Assembly: GCF_002150805.1 (NCBI RefSeq)
Contig: NZ_MTBA01000004.1
Coordinates: 620,001-684,000 of the forward strand
DNA from: Oceanospirillum sanctuarii
Lineage (GTDB): Bacteria > Pseudomonadota > Gammaproteobacteria > Pseudomonadales > Halomonadaceae
Reading direction: 5' to 3'
DNA length: 64,000 nt
Below are positions 10,269 to 20,404 of this stretch, piece after piece. A program made the position numbers and the translations under genes. The notes below the pieces were generated by a model, which saw only the letters and a program-made list of their open reading frames with translations, did no database searches and had not been told where the DNA came from. Within the stretch, counting starts at the first letter, position 1. Every line of letters starts with the position of its first letter.

Positions 10269-12176
10269 ATGCCTGCTCGTGAACAGCAAACCTGCAATCC
10301 AAACCTCAAAGCACCACTGAAATTACATCGCTGGCTGGCTATTCCTGTCATCGCCATGCTGGCAGCCTGTGGCGGTAGCTCTACACAAAAGCCGCAACCG
10401 GACAGCACTCCTGAGATTACAGAAAAGCAGGAAGTTAAACTCACCGCAGAAGATCTGTTACTGCTTGCTCAGCAATCCAGCTTCGATCAGGCTCAGGTCT
10501 ACCAGCTTCGCGCCGCCGAGATTCTAGCACAGGAAGGCAAGCCCGACGCAGCTCTGCGTCTGCTGGCAAAAATTCATGCTTACCGACTGCCATTCAGCCT
10601 GCAGAAGCGTTTTGTTTTCCTTTCCGCTGAACTGAGCTTGGGTACAGGTGAAGGCTGGCAGGCCCTGATCGCCCTGAACAATACCGGCAACCTGATTTAT
10701 GACCGCCTGTCGCCTACTGAGCAGATGTCGCTGACCGCTTATCGTGCTCACGCTTATGGCATTCTGGGTTATCACGAGGCCAGCGCCCGCGAGTACCTGC
10801 TACTGGCCCGTCAGCAGACCGGTCAACCTGCGCAACAGGCTTACGAACAGCTCTGGCAGGCACTGCTGAATATCACCCTGAATGATATCCGCTCTCTGAT
10901 GGACAGTGAAAAGGATGATGAACTGCGGGGCTGGCTGGATCTTGCCCGCGTCCGTAAAGAAGCCGCAAACAATCTGGATCAGTTCAATGCAGAACTGAGC
11001 CGCTGGCTGCGCCACTGGAGCGATCACCCGGGCGCTCTGGCACTGCCACGGGATATGGCCTTCCTCGTCGAAATCAGCCGCAACCCGGTGCAGCATATCG
11101 CTGTATTCTTGCCTCAATCAGGTCCTCTCGCCCGAGCAGGTAACGCGATTCGTGACGGTATTGTCGCAGCTGCTGTTGATGCCCGCGCGCAATCAGCAGC
11201 CACGCCTAAGCTCAGCTTTTACGATAGCAACACCATGAGTCTTGATGAACTCTACCGTGCAGCCATGGCCGCCGGTGCTGAAGTTGCTATCGGCCCGCTG
11301 TCGAAAAACAAGGTAACCGAACTTCAGGAACGCGGCGCACTGGCTCTCCCTACCCTGGCACTTAATTACGGCACCAATGCTGAGACAGAAAACAATCAGC
11401 TATTCCAGTACGCTATCTCCGCAGAAGATGAAGCCTCTCAGGCCGCTAAGACAGCCTGGCAGGATGGTAAAAAACGGGCCCTGACCCTGACACCTGCCAG
11501 CGACTGGGGTGGCCGTGCTCTGACCGCTTTTGAAACCACCTGGTCTGAACAGGGTGGAACCGTTGCGGAAACAGCTATGTACTCAGGCAAAACCAACTTG
11601 GGACTGAGCATTGAGAAGATGCTTGAGGTCGATAAGAGCGAGCGCCGCTGGCGTCGTATGAGCCAGATTCTGGATCAGAAGATCGAATTTGAGCCTCGCC
11701 GCCGTCAGGATATCGATATGATGTTCCTGGTTGCGACACCGGCAACTGCCCGTCAGGTTAAACCGGCACTGGCTTTCTATTACGCCGCTGACCTTCCGGT
11801 TTACGCCACGTCACACCTGTATAACGGCAAAGCTTCACCTTCCCGAGATCAGGATCTTAACGGCATCAACTTCTGTGATATCCCCTGGTTTCTGGAAAAC
11901 GACTCCAGCCTGAAACGCCAGATCGACAAAGCCTGGCCGGACGAAACCAACCGCTACGGTCGCCTGTTTGCCATGGGCACAGATGCCCTTCAGCTGGCAG
12001 GTCGCCTACGCATGCTGCAAGCTCTGCCGGACAGCAAGGTTTATGGCGCGACAGGCGCGCTTTCCATGCAGGGTAACCAGACCATTCAGCGTCAGCTTGA
12101 GTGGGCAACCTTTGTTCGCGGCCGCCCGGTAATGCGCCAATACCTGGTATCACCAGCCGCACAAAGCGATGGTTAA
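10269..12176 (+). CDS. lpoA: Outer-membrane lipoprotein activator of PBP1a
   Basis: LpoA is an outer-membrane lipoprotein that reaches through the periplasm to stimulate penicillin-binding protein 1a. I chose the ATG at 10269 because TAAGAG precedes it at seven bases; a TTG two codons upstream is too close to that site. The product is 635 residues. A signal peptide ends in the lipobox LAAC with Cys33. The N-terminal half is helical and TPR-like. The C-terminal half resembles a periplasmic-binding-protein fold (AVFLPQSGPLARAGNAIRDG, residues about 279 on). It is followed by yraN and diaA in the classical order. Confidence 0.95.
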   Translation: MPAREQQTCNPNLKAPLKLHRWLAIPVIAMLAACGGSSTQKPQPDSTPEITEKQEVKLTAEDLLLLAQQSSFDQAQVYQLRAAEILAQEGKPDAALRLLAKIHAYRLPFSLQKRFVFLSAELSLGTGEGWQALIALNNTGNLIYDRLSPTEQMSLTAYRAHAYGILGYHEASAREYLLLARQQTGQPAQQAYEQLWQALLNITLNDIRSLMDSEKDDELRGWLDLARVRKEAANNLDQFNAELSRWLRHWSDHPGALALPRDMAFLVEISRNPVQHIAVFLPQSGPLARAGNAIRDGIVAAAVDARAQSAATPKLSFYDSNTMSLDELYRAAMAAGAEVAIGPLSKNKVTELQERGALALPTLALNYGTNAETENNQLFQYAISAEDEASQAAKTAWQDGKKRALTLTPASDWGGRALTAFETTWSEQGGTVAETAMYSGKTNLGLSIEKMLEVDKSERRWRRMSQILDQKIEFEPRRRQDIDMMFLVATPATARQVKPALAFYYAADLPVYATSHLYNGKASPSRDQDLNGINFCDIPWFLENDSSLKRQIDKAWPDETNRYGRLFAMGTDALQLAGRLRMLQALPDSKVYGATGALSMQGNQTIQRQLEWATFVRGRPVMRQYLVSPAAQSDG

Positions 12177-12207
12177 TCCGACGATAAAGAATTAAAACTC
12201 AGCAAGG

Positions 12208-12582
12208 ATGCTGAAAATGACATCACCTACACAGAAAGCAGGTTACAAGGCAGAAGACGAGGCAGAGAGCTATCTGATCTCCCATGGACTGACAGCCTTA
12301 GAGCGGAATGTACACTTTAAGACCGGCGAACTCGACCTCATCATGCAGGACAGAGATACACTGGTGTTTGTTGAAGTTCGCTATCGTAAGAACAAAAGAT
12401 TTGGCAGCCCTGCGGAAACGGTAACCCGCAGCAAGCAGGAAAAGCTGATTCGATCAGCGCTGCTTTATTGCCAGAAAAACAATATTACCTCTCCCTGGCG
12501 AATTGATGTCGTGGCTATAAACGATAATCCAAATAGCGTAGCAAGGGAGATCAGCTGGATACCATCAGCCGTCACAGCCTGA
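12208..12582 (+). CDS. yraN: UPF0102 family protein YraN
   Basis: A 124-residue member of the YraN/UPF0102 family with an endonuclease-like fold. The motif GELDLIMQDRDTLVFVEVRYRK (residues about 45-65) has the acidic E...D...EVR pattern of restriction-endonuclease-like proteins, and GYKAEDEAESYL is the usual N-terminus. Function is not established. It lies between lpoA and diaA, as in relatives. An alternative ATG is three codons downstream. Confidence 0.93.
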   Translation: MLKMTSPTQKAGYKAEDEAESYLISHGLTALERNVHFKTGELDLIMQDRDTLVFVEVRYRKNKRFGSPAETVTRSKQEKLIRSALLYCQKNNITSPWRIDVVAINDNPNSVAREISWIPSAVTA

Positions 12583-12587
12583 ATTGA

Positions 12588-13193
<606 letters not shown>

Positions 13194-13234
13194 CCATAAG
13201 GAGCCAGTCTTATTCAGGACGGGACAACGAAAAC

Positions 13235-13262
13235 AAAAAAGGCGCCTTGAGGCGCCTTTTCT
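13235..13262. terminator. Bidirectional terminator between diaA and sspB
   Basis: An A-run, an 8-bp stem AAGGCGCC / GGCGCCTT with loop TTGA, and a T-run sit between convergent diaA and sspB. The symmetry allows it to end transcripts from both sides. Confidence 0.9.
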
Positions 13263-13297
13263 ATATCCGGAAGCTTTATCCCCTTCCTGAAACAGCG

Positions 13298-13720
13298 TTA
13301 TTTAACCACCCGCAAAGAAGGGCGCTTAGCCGCTGTTTCTTTTTCTTCCCTGACCGGCTCAGACTCAGTCTCTACCGCAACAGGACCTTTAGGTTCAGGA
13401 TCCGGTAATTCCGGCTCGTGACCAAAGGCCATTCCCTGACCATTTTCTTTTGCATAAATCGCTAATACCGCAGCTGTCGGCACATAGACCTGCTGTGGAA
13501 CACCGCCAAAACGGGCAGAAAAGGTAATGGCTTCATTTGAGATATCCAGCTCGCGTACCGCACTCATGGCAATATTGAGCACAATCTGACCATCCTGAAT
13601 ATGCTGAGATGGCACCATCACATTTTCAATGGTGGCATCAACAGCCAGATAAGGTGTCAGATCGTTGTCAGCTAACCATTCGTACAGCCCACGAATCAAA
13701 TACGGACGACTGGAAGACAT
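13298..13720 (-). CDS. sspB: ClpXP adaptor, stringent starvation protein B
   Basis: SspB binds ssrA-tagged proteins and delivers them to the ClpXP protease. The 140-residue protein begins with the typical SspB fold (SSRPYLIRGLYEWLADNDLTPYLAVDA) and contains FSARFGGVPQQVYVPTAAVLAIYAKENGQGM. A long acidic, proline-rich linker leads to the C-terminal tail RPSLRVVK, which is the conserved ClpX-binding motif. It lies 11 bases after sspA and is probably co-transcribed. Confidence 0.97.
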   Translation of the reverse strand: MSSSRPYLIRGLYEWLADNDLTPYLAVDATIENVMVPSQHIQDGQIVLNIAMSAVRELDISNEAITFSARFGGVPQQVYVPTAAVLAIYAKENGQGMAFGHEPELPDPEPKGPVAVETESEPVREEKETAAKRPSLRVVK

Positions 13721-13731
13721 AACAGATCCAA

Positions 13732-14364
13732 TTACAGACGCATCTCACGCTCAGCTTCAGACAGGCTTGCCTGGAAAGCTTCGCGGTTAAAGAGGCGGTT
13801 ATTCATGTAAGAGATCAGAGGCTGAACCTGTTTCTCAGGCAGCTCAATACCCAGAGCCGGAAGACGCCACAGGATCGGAGCGATGCAGCAATCCACAATA
13901 GTGAACTCTTCGCTCATAAAGTAAGGCAGCTCTTCGAAAATCGGGCTGATACCGATCAGACCTTCACGCAGCTCTTTACGGGCTTGCTCAACAGCTTTCT
14001 CATCCTTGTTCGCTGTGATGATATCAACATGTACACACCACTCACGCTGGATACGGTGCATCCACAGACGGCTCTGTGCACGGGCAACAGGATAAACCGG
14101 CAACAACGGAGGATGAGGGAAACGCTCGTCCAGATACTCCATCATTACGTTCGGCTCATACAGAACCAGATCACGATCTACCAGCGTGGGCAGGCTGTTG
14201 TATGGATTGATATCGGCCAGCTCAGCAGGCTTATTGGCTTCAAGGCAATCCAGAATATCTACAGCAACTCCCTTTTCTGCTAGCACAATACGAACACGAT
14301 GGCTGTAATGATCTTCACCGTTGGAATAAAACGTCATCGAAGAACGCTTGGCTGCTACACCCAT
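13732..14364 (-). CDS. sspA: RNA polymerase-associated stringent starvation protein A
   Basis: SspA is a glutathione-S-transferase-fold protein without transferase activity that binds RNA polymerase and reprograms transcription in starvation and acid stress. The 210-residue length is typical. It has a thioredoxin-like N-terminal domain ([23 protein letters not shown]) and a helical C-terminal domain. The [34 protein letters not shown] segment is the family hallmark. It is upstream of sspB on the same strand. Confidence 0.97.
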   Translation of the reverse strand: MGVAAKRSSMTFYSNGEDHYSHRVRIVLAEKGVAVDILDCLEANKPAELADINPYNSLPTLVDRDLVLYEPNVMMEYLDERFPHPPLLPVYPVARAQSRLWMHRIQREWCVHVDIITANKDEKAVEQARKELREGLIGISPIFEELPYFMSEEFTIVDCCIAPILWRLPALGIELPEKQVQPLISYMNNRLFNREAFQASLSEAEREMRL

Positions 14365-14423
14365 TGTCTAACCCCTATCAAATTTTCAGGCCCATAATAA
14401 AAGCATAACTTTGCTCTCTGAGC

Positions 14424-14457
14424 AAAAAAAGCGCGCAACCGCAAAGGGCTGCACGCT
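14424..14457 (-). terminator. Intrinsic terminator after petABC
   Basis: On the minus strand an 11-bp stem with two G-U pairs and a six-base loop is followed by seven T residues, 22 bases after the petC stop. It separates the bc1 operon from sspA. Confidence 0.85.
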
Positions 14458-14478
14458 CTTGTCATCGCCGGCTAACGA

Positions 14479-15240
14479 TTAGTGAATATCGCGCCAGTAC
14501 TCTTTCTTCAGCAGGTATGCGAAGAAGAACAGAATTACGATGAAACCCAGTACCCATGGAGCGATACGGTTGCTTTCCAGCTTGGAAGGCTCACCAGCAT
14601 ATACCATGAAGTTAGTCAGGTCGTAGACAGCTTTATCAAACTCTGCCTTGCTCATCGCACCCTCTTTGGTGATCTTCAGGCAGCTTTCGCCAACCTGCTT
14701 ACCTGTCAGAGGATCAACTTCTGCTACGTGATGGTTAGGATCACAAACTTTTTCCTGAATACCCTGCAGAGGAGCCAGAACGTTTGGCATACCTACATCA
14801 GGGAATACAGCATTGTTTACGCCCCAAGGACGGCTGTCGTCAGCATAGAAGCTGCGCAGGTAAGTGTATACCCAGTCAGCACCACGCAGACGAGTCTCAA
14901 GACTCAGATCCGGAGGAGCTGCGCCGAACCATACAGCTGCATCTTCTTTCTGCATAGCGATACGCATCTGATCGTTATACTTCAGAGAGCTGCTGAAAAT
15001 CAGGTTTTCTTCAATCACGTCCTGAGGAATACCCAGGTCTTCAGCTGTACGCGCGAAACGCTGGAACTGTGCAGAGTGACAACCCATGCAGTAGTTCACG
15101 AACAGTTTTGCACCATTCTGCAGAGACGCTTTGTCGTACAGGTCAGGTTCCATTTTATCCAGGTGAACATTACCGCCACCTGCTGCAAGCGCCGTAAACG
15201 GTACCAGCGCTAAAATCAGTGCAATCAGTTGCTTTTTCAT
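14479..15240 (-). CDS. petC: Ubiquinol-cytochrome c reductase, cytochrome c1 subunit
   Basis: Cytochrome c1 takes electrons from the Rieske protein in the bc1 complex and passes them to a soluble cytochrome c. The 253-residue protein starts with a cleavable signal peptide (to about A20), binds haem c through CMGCH at residues 51-55, and has a likely methionine ligand in the DVGMPN segment. A C-terminal membrane anchor (WVLGFIVILFFFAYLL) precedes a basic end. The start codon abuts the petB stop. Confidence 0.97.
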   Translation of the reverse strand: MKKQLIALILALVPFTALAAGGGNVHLDKMEPDLYDKASLQNGAKLFVNYCMGCHSAQFQRFARTAEDLGIPQDVIEENLIFSSSLKYNDQMRIAMQKEDAAVWFGAAPPDLSLETRLRGADWVYTYLRSFYADDSRPWGVNNAVFPDVGMPNVLAPLQGIQEKVCDPNHHVAEVDPLTGKQVGESCLKITKEGAMSKAEFDKAVYDLTNFMVYAGEPSKLESNRIAPWVLGFIVILFFFAYLLKKEYWRDIH

Positions 15241-16496
15241 TAGCCTGTAACCCTCTCTGGCACTGGTTTAGTGGATTCAAACTTGGTGTACCAAGGCATC
15301 AGAATGAAGTACGCGAAGTAGATCGCAGTACACAGCTGTGCCAGAGCAGTACGGCCCGGAGTAGAAGGCAGCGCACCCAGAACACCCAGAATAATGAAGC
15401 TGATCGCGAACAGAACCAGGAAGATTTTGCTGATCCAGCCTTTGTAGCGCATAGAGCGAACAGGGCTCTTGTCCAGCCAAGGCAGAACAAACAGAATCGC
15501 AATCGCAGCACCCATTACAACCACACCCCAGAACTTAGCGTCTAAGCCAAACATAGGGAAGGTAATCGCACGCAGCATCGCGTAGAACGGCGTGAAGTAC
15601 CAAACAGGAGCAATGTGATCAGGAGTCTTCAGCGGGTTAGCCGGCTCAAAGTTCGGCGCCTCGATGAAGTAACCACCCATGGTCGGTGCATAGAAAATGA
15701 TCGCACAGAACACGAACAGGAACACAGCTACACCTACGATATCTTTCAGGGTGTAGTAAGGGTGGAATGGGATACCGTCCAGCGGGATGCCGTTCTCATC
15801 TTTGTGTTTCTTGATGTCGTTACCGTCTGGGTTGTTAGAACCCACTTCGTGCAGAGCAATGATGTGCAGAACAACCAGAGCCAGCAGAACGATCGGCAGC
15901 GCAATAACGTGCAGAGCGAAGAAACGGTTCAGAGTGATGCCGGAGATCAGGAAGTCACCACGCACCCACTGCGCCAGATCAGGACCAATGCCCGGAATTG
16001 CAGTAAACAGGGAGATAATTACCTGAGCACCCCAGTAAGACATCTGACCCCATGGCAGCAGGTAGCCCATGAAAGCTTCAGCCATCAGAGCCAGATAGAT
16101 CGCCATACCGAAGATCCAGATCAGCTCACGAGGGGCTTTATAGGAACCGTACATCATGCCACGGAACATGTGCAGGTAAACAACCACGAAGAATGCAGAA
16201 GCACCTGTGGAGTGCATATAACGCAGCAGCCAGCCGTATTCCACATCACGCATGATGTATTCTACGGAAGCAAAAGCGCCTTCAGCACTTGGGTTAAAAC
16301 TCATCGTCAGCCAGATACCGGTCAGGATCTGGTTAACCAGTACCAGCAGCGCCAGAGAGCCGAAGAAGTACCAGAAGTTGAAGTTTTTAGGAGCATAGTA
16401 TTTGCTCAGGTGATCTTCCCACATAGCCGTAGCCGGGAAACGATCATCAATCCAGCCCATCAGGCCCGGATTACCTTTATTACGGTTACCAGCCAT
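15240..16496 (-). CDS. petB: Ubiquinol-cytochrome c reductase, cytochrome b subunit
   Basis: Cytochrome b carries the two b haems and both quinone sites of the bc1 complex. The 418-residue protein has eight to nine hydrophobic segments. Haem-ligand histidine pairs can be seen in RYMHSTGASAFFVVVYLHMFRG and FALHVIALPIVLLALVVLH. The quinol-oxidation PEWY-type loop is represented by PVWYFTPFYAML. Coupled at both ends to petA and petC, whose coordinates abut it by a single base. Confidence 0.98.
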   Translation of the reverse strand: MAGNRNKGNPGLMGWIDDRFPATAMWEDHLSKYYAPKNFNFWYFFGSLALLVLVNQILTGIWLTMSFNPSAEGAFASVEYIMRDVEYGWLLRYMHSTGASAFFVVVYLHMFRGMMYGSYKAPRELIWIFGMAIYLALMAEAFMGYLLPWGQMSYWGAQVIISLFTAIPGIGPDLAQWVRGDFLISGITLNRFFALHVIALPIVLLALVVLHIIALHEVGSNNPDGNDIKKHKDENGIPLDGIPFHPYYTLKDIVGVAVFLFVFCAIIFYAPTMGGYFIEAPNFEPANPLKTPDHIAPVWYFTPFYAMLRAITFPMFGLDAKFWGVVVMGAAIAILFVLPWLDKSPVRSMRYKGWISKIFLVLFAISFIILGVLGALPSTPGRTALAQLCTAIYFAYFILMPWYTKFESTKPVPERVTG

Positions 16497-17089
16497 TATG
16501 CTTTCTCCTGATCTACACCGATTACGATAGTAGTGTCTGACTCGTACTTGTACGGAGGAACCTCAAGGTTCACAGGAGCCGGAACACTCTTATAAACACG
16601 GCCAGCCAGGTCAAAACGGGAACCGTGACACGGACAGAAGAAACCACCCAGCCAGTCTTCACCCAGATCAGCAGGAGCCACTTCCGGACGATAGGTAGGA
16701 GAACAACCCAGGTGAGTACAGATACCGATCATTACAGCATACTGAGGCTTGATAGAGCGCAGTACACCAGTCACGTACTCAGGTTGCTGTGGAACTTCTG
16801 AATTCGGATCAGCTACCTGATCGTTCAGTTTTTCCACGTTAGCGATCATTTCAGGCGTACGGTGAACAACCCATACAGGTTTACCACGCCATTCAATGGT
16901 CATTTGCTGACCCGGTTCCAGCTTAGAAATATCAGCCTTAGCCGGTGCACCTGCCGCCCGTGCTTTCGCACTTGGGTTCCAGGATGCTACAAAGGGAACC
17001 GCTACCCCAACAACGCCCACTGCACCAACTGCAGATGTTGCGCCGAGAAGGAAACGGCGACGCCCTTTGTTTACGCCGTCATTACTCAT
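16496..17089 (-). CDS. petA: Ubiquinol-cytochrome c reductase, Rieske iron-sulfur subunit
   Basis: The Rieske protein moves electrons from ubiquinol to cytochrome c1 using a 2Fe-2S cluster. I place the start at the ATG at 17089 (197 residues), preceded by GGGAGAG; an upstream in-frame ATG would add 17 residues and is less likely. The N-terminus has a twin-arginine signal anchor (RRRFLLG followed by a hydrophobic helix). Cluster-binding motifs CTHLGC and CPCHGS are both intact, giving two Cys and two His ligands. It heads the petABC operon. Confidence 0.97.
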   Translation of the reverse strand: MSNDGVNKGRRRFLLGATSAVGAVGVVGVAVPFVASWNPSAKARAAGAPAKADISKLEPGQQMTIEWRGKPVWVVHRTPEMIANVEKLNDQVADPNSEVPQQPEYVTGVLRSIKPQYAVMIGICTHLGCSPTYRPEVAPADLGEDWLGGFFCPCHGSRFDLAGRVYKSVPAPVNLEVPPYKYESDTTIVIGVDQEKA

Positions 17090-17195
17090 CGTAAGGTCTC
17101 TCCCATCAACCAACCCGTTAAATTTCAAAGGGTTATGCAACTTAAATTAAGCAACTTAACCCGTTGCCATTTTTCACGGAAAATAAATGGCACAA

Positions 17196-17224
17196 ATAGT
17201 AAAAAAATCGGCACCGCAACACAA
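17196..17224 (-). promoter_or_regulatory. Predicted petABC promoter in the 17090-17419 gap
   Basis: On the minus strand TTGTGT and TACTAT are separated by 17 bases, about 107 bases before petA. Between it and petA lies an inverted repeat TGCCATTT / AAATGGCA (17165-17192) that could fold in the leader. No gene is visible in this 330-base gap, which also carries the rpsI terminator. Confidence 0.5.
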
Positions 17225-17350
17225 GGGAATATAACCCTGTAAAAATAATGCCTTAGTTGCATATCCGGCGCGAAGGCAGCAAGGTTAAACCTTACGTTTA
17301 AAAGCCGCTTGAGCCAGATCAACTTAGAGATAGATAGTTGTGCTGCGGGC

Positions 17351-17387
17351 AAAAAAAACGCCCAGACGCAAGGGCCTGAGCGCTTTT
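17351..17387. terminator. Terminator after rpsI
   Basis: A stem CGCCCAG / CTGAGCG (one G-U pair) is flanked by eight A on the left and five T on the right. It lies 33 bases past the rpsI stop; on the minus strand the run becomes eight T. Confidence 0.8.
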
Positions 17388-17419
17388 TGATAACAAACCG
17401 ATAAAGGTCTGTAAGCGAA

Positions 17420-17812
17420 TTAACGCTTGGAGAACTGTGGACGCTTACGTGCTTTACGCAGACCCACTTTCTTACGCTCAACTTTACGAGCGTCACGGGT
17501 TACGTAACCAGCTTCACGCAGAGACTTACGCAGAGTCTCATCGTACTCCATCAGAGCGCGAGTTACGCCCAGACGGATAGCGCCAGCCTGACCGAAATCA
17601 CCACCACCTTTAACAGTGATGTTCAGGTCGAACTTTTCAGTGTTCTCAGTCAGCTCAAGTGGCTGACGAACAACGATACGTGCAGTAACACGACCGAAGT
17701 ATTCATCCAGAGGCAGACCGTTTACAACGATGTTGCCAGAACCAGCGCGCATAAATACACGAGCTGTAGAGGTCTTACGACGACCGGTACCGTAATACTG
17801 AGTTGCAGACAT
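17420..17812 (-). CDS. rpsI: 30S ribosomal protein S9
   Basis: S9 binds the head of the 30S subunit, and its basic C-terminal tail reaches the P-site tRNA. The 130-residue length is exact for the family. It begins with [15 protein letters not shown] and ends with the conserved [14 protein letters not shown] tail. It follows rplM by 13 bases, the universal pairing. Confidence 0.99.
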   Translation of the reverse strand: MSATQYYGTGRRKTSTARVFMRAGSGNIVVNGLPLDEYFGRVTARIVVRQPLELTENTEKFDLNITVKGGGDFGQAGAIRLGVTRALMEYDETLRKSLREAGYVTRDARKVERKKVGLRKARKRPQFSKR

Positions 17813-17825
17813 GTTTATCTTCCTA

Positions 17826-18254
17826 TTAAAGTTTCAGTTCTTGCGGCTGTTGAGCTGCGTGTGGGTGGTTTTCACCAGCATACACTTTCAGCTTTGCCTG
17901 CATTGCACGACCCAGAGGGCCTTTTGGAAGCATGCCTTTAACGGCCAGTTGGATAACACGCTCTGGAGCGTGATCGATCATCTGGTTGAAAGACATAGAC
18001 TTGATACCGCCGATGAAACCGGTGTGACGGTAGTACATTTTGTCTTTTGCTTTGTTACCAGTAACATTCACTTTTTCAGCGTTAACAACAACGATGTAGT
18101 CACCGGTGTCAACGTGAGGAGTGTACTCAGGCTTGTGTTTACCGCGCAGGCGACGAGCCAGCTCAGTAGCCAAACGACCCAGGGTCAGACCTTCTGCGTC
18201 GACAACATACCAGTCGCGCTTTACGGTCTCTGGTTTTGCACTAAAAGTTTTCAT
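17826..18254 (-). CDS. rplM: 50S ribosomal protein L13
   Basis: L13 is an early-assembly protein of the 50S subunit. The 142-residue protein opens with [22 protein letters not shown] and contains [18 protein letters not shown] and [22 protein letters not shown], all characteristic. It is first in the rplM-rpsI operon. Confidence 0.99.
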   Translation of the reverse strand: MKTFSAKPETVKRDWYVVDAEGLTLGRLATELARRLRGKHKPEYTPHVDTGDYIVVVNAEKVNVTGNKAKDKMYYRHTGFIGGIKSMSFNQMIDHAPERVIQLAVKGMLPKGPLGRAMQAKLKVYAGENHPHAAQQPQELKL

Positions 18255-18374
18255 AATTAATAGCCTATATCGGTCTTACGATCAGAGATTCATTCCCGTC
18301 CCGATGGACCAGTTGCCTATTTTTATTGGTTGCAGATCCATTGCAACGTTCATTACCTTAAAAAAGGAGCGCGA

Positions 18375-18403
18375 AGTATAGCGACTTCATCGGTCAAAGT
18401 TAA
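18375..18403 (-). promoter_or_regulatory. Predicted rplM-rpsI promoter
   Basis: On the minus strand TTAACT and TATACT are separated by 17 bases, giving a leader of about 110 bases before rplM. The leader could host autoregulation, as known for L13 in E. coli, but I do not recognise a specific structure. Confidence 0.55.
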
Positions 18404-18474
18404 GCCCCTTAACCGGCAAATCCGTTAAATATTTCGCGCCTCCATCTTTAAGAAAAAAGTGTCGCGGCAAAAGC

Positions 18475-19566
18475 CTACGGGCGATGCTCACGAGCCAGAT
18501 ATTCATGTGACTGCATTTCCAGCAGACGGGAAACTGTTCGGTCAAATTCAAAACTCAGGTTACCGCCCAGATACAGATCCGGAATACCGGCTTCAGCCGA
18601 GATAATCAGCTTCACGTTTCGATCGTAAAACTCATCAACGAGATTGATAAAGCGACGCGCCTGATCATCTGTATCACGTTTCATCTGAGGCACATCACTC
18701 AGAAATACAGTGTGGAACTCTTTTGCCAGTTCAATATAGTCATTCTGACTACGCGGGCCATCACAGAGCTCATCAAAGTCAAACCAGACCACATCGTCGT
18801 GGATACGCAGAGTTTTCATCTGACGGTGGTTAATCTCGATAGCGATATCGGTCTTACCTTCACCCAAGGCAATACTCTTAAAGCTTTTGGTCAGACTTTC
18901 ATTGGCTGCCGCATCCAGCGGATAGTGGAAAATCTCAGCCTGCTCCAAAGCTCGAAGACGGTAATCAACACCGCTATCCACATTTACCACTTCAGTGTAT
19001 TGCTTCAGAAGATCGATCGCTGGCAGGAAACGTGCACGTTGCAGACCATTCTCATAAAGGCCATCAGGCACAATATTAGAGGTAGTCACCAGAGAAACAC
19101 CGTTTTTGAACAGCTCTCCCAGAAGACCCGCCAGAATCATGGCATCTGTAATGTCTTTTACAAAAAACTCATCCAGACACAGCACACGAATCTCAGATGC
19201 CAGATTGGAAGCAACCAGTGTCAGAGGATTCTTCTCACCATCAAATTTGCGCAGATCATCATGAACACGCTGCATAAAGCGGTGGAAGTGGACACGCATC
19301 TTTTCGTCAAACGGCAGACTGTCGAAGAAGGTATCAACCAGGTAAGTTTTGCCTCGGCCAACACCGCCCCAGAAGTACAGCCCCATCGCAGGCTCTTTAG
19401 CTTCCGGCTTACCAAACAAACTCTTCAGGAATGATTTTTTAGGCGGCTGATACGCAACCAGATCATCGTACAGACGCTGCAGATGCTTCACCGCCATCTC
19501 CTGTGCCGGATCATAGCTGAAGTCATCGCGTTCAAGATCTTGTTTGTAGCGCTCTAAAGGTGTCAT
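18475..19566 (-). CDS. zapE: Cell division protein ZapE (AFG1-like ATPase)
   Basis: ZapE is an AFG1/LACE1-type P-loop ATPase that associates with the division ring and FtsZ. The 363-residue protein has the Walker A GGVGRGKTYLVDTFF near residue 68 and a Walker B-like VLCLDEFFVKDITDAMIL. The LARRFINLVDEFYDRNVKLI-like segment near the C-terminus is also conserved in the family. It lies next to rplM-rpsI, as in many gammaproteobacteria, and is transcribed separately from a promoter near 19690. Confidence 0.95.
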   Translation of the reverse strand: MTPLERYKQDLERDDFSYDPAQEMAVKHLQRLYDDLVAYQPPKKSFLKSLFGKPEAKEPAMGLYFWGGVGRGKTYLVDTFFDSLPFDEKMRVHFHRFMQRVHDDLRKFDGEKNPLTLVASNLASEIRVLCLDEFFVKDITDAMILAGLLGELFKNGVSLVTTSNIVPDGLYENGLQRARFLPAIDLLKQYTEVVNVDSGVDYRLRALEQAEIFHYPLDAAANESLTKSFKSIALGEGKTDIAIEINHRQMKTLRIHDDVVWFDFDELCDGPRSQNDYIELAKEFHTVFLSDVPQMKRDTDDQARRFINLVDEFYDRNVKLIISAEAGIPDLYLGGNLSFEFDRTVSRLLEMQSHEYLAREHRP

Positions 19567-19678
19567 AAATCTGCTTCCGAAGGTTGTACAGAAAAAACCA
19601 CTATGTCACTTAAGTTAAGTGCAGCCATCAGCGAAACCTGAAGATAAGAGACGGTGAGGCCAAAAATTAGTGGGCGGC

Positions 19679-19707
19679 ATTATACCGGTTTGCACAGCAA
19701 CACCCAA
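19679..19707 (-). promoter_or_regulatory. Predicted zapE promoter; rest of 19567-19905 gap
   Basis: On the minus strand TTGGGT and TATAAT are separated by 17 bases, about 113 bases before zapE. On the plus strand a TATAAT at 19837-19842 probably serves zapG, though its best upstream partner, TTGGTC, has a long 19-base spacer. The remaining gap shows no gene. Confidence 0.6.
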
Positions 19708-19905
19708 ACACAGACCTTAGCCTTAAAGAATGAATATCACCCATATATAGAAGAAAGAAGATTTATGGCTCGCATTAAATCCAATATTTTATATATTTGA
19801 ATAATATGCGGTTGGTCTTCGTGACCGAATACCCTGTATAATAATCAGCACGTTAGGACATCATTGCTCTTTGCCGATGTCATCCAAGTAGTTAAGGAGT
19901 CATTT

Positions 19906-20349
19906 ATGGAAGCCAATATCGACTGGACCCTTATTATTCTGACCTTTATCGTGGGCTGTGGTGTTGGTGCGCTGATCTATCACCTGCTGAATGCTAACAC
20001 TGGTGAAAGCTCGGATCTTAAGCAGCGCATGAATCAGAAAGAGATGGAACTGGCCCGTCTTAATGAGAATGTCAGCGAACACTTTGCCCGCACCGATGAA
20101 CTGCTGGCAAACATGGAAAAAAACTATCAGAGCCTTGTTGGACATCTGCAGAGTGGTGCTGAGAGCTTCTGCGATGATGCATCGCTTTACAAACGCATCA
20201 GCAAAAAAGGTCGCAGCAGCCAACAGGATTCCTTCGACGGTGATGACTATCAGGTACCGATGGATTACGCTCCGAAATCATCAGGAACCCTGTCCGAGGA
20301 CTTTGGCTTAGAACGGGAAAAAATACCAGAGCCACCTAAAGGCCTCTGA
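19906..20349 (+). CDS. zapG: DUF1043 envelope protein ZapG/YhcB
   Basis: A 147-residue inner-membrane protein of the YhcB (DUF1043) family, implicated in coordinating cell division and envelope growth. I place the start at the ATG at 19906, preceded by TAAGGAG; an upstream TTG lies outside the conserved region. A single membrane helix (WTLIILTFIVGCGVGALIYHLL) is followed by a coiled coil (LKQRMNQKEMELARLNENVSEHF) and a low-complexity tail. Neighbour of zapE and the degS-type protease, as usual for this gene. Confidence 0.9.
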   Translation: MEANIDWTLIILTFIVGCGVGALIYHLLNANTGESSDLKQRMNQKEMELARLNENVSEHFARTDELLANMEKNYQSLVGHLQSGAESFCDDASLYKRISKKGRSSQQDSFDGDDYQVPMDYAPKSSGTLSEDFGLEREKIPEPPKGL

Positions 20350-20374
20350 CCCTCAAACTGAGACTCCTCCCTGT

Positions 20375-20404
20375 AAAAAAACCCGGTTTATACCGGGTTT
20401 TTTT
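20375..20404. terminator. Bidirectional terminator between zapG and the Nif3 gene
   Basis: A-run, stem AACCCGGT / ACCGGGTT, T-run. It overlaps the stop codon of the convergent Nif3-family gene. Confidence 0.9.
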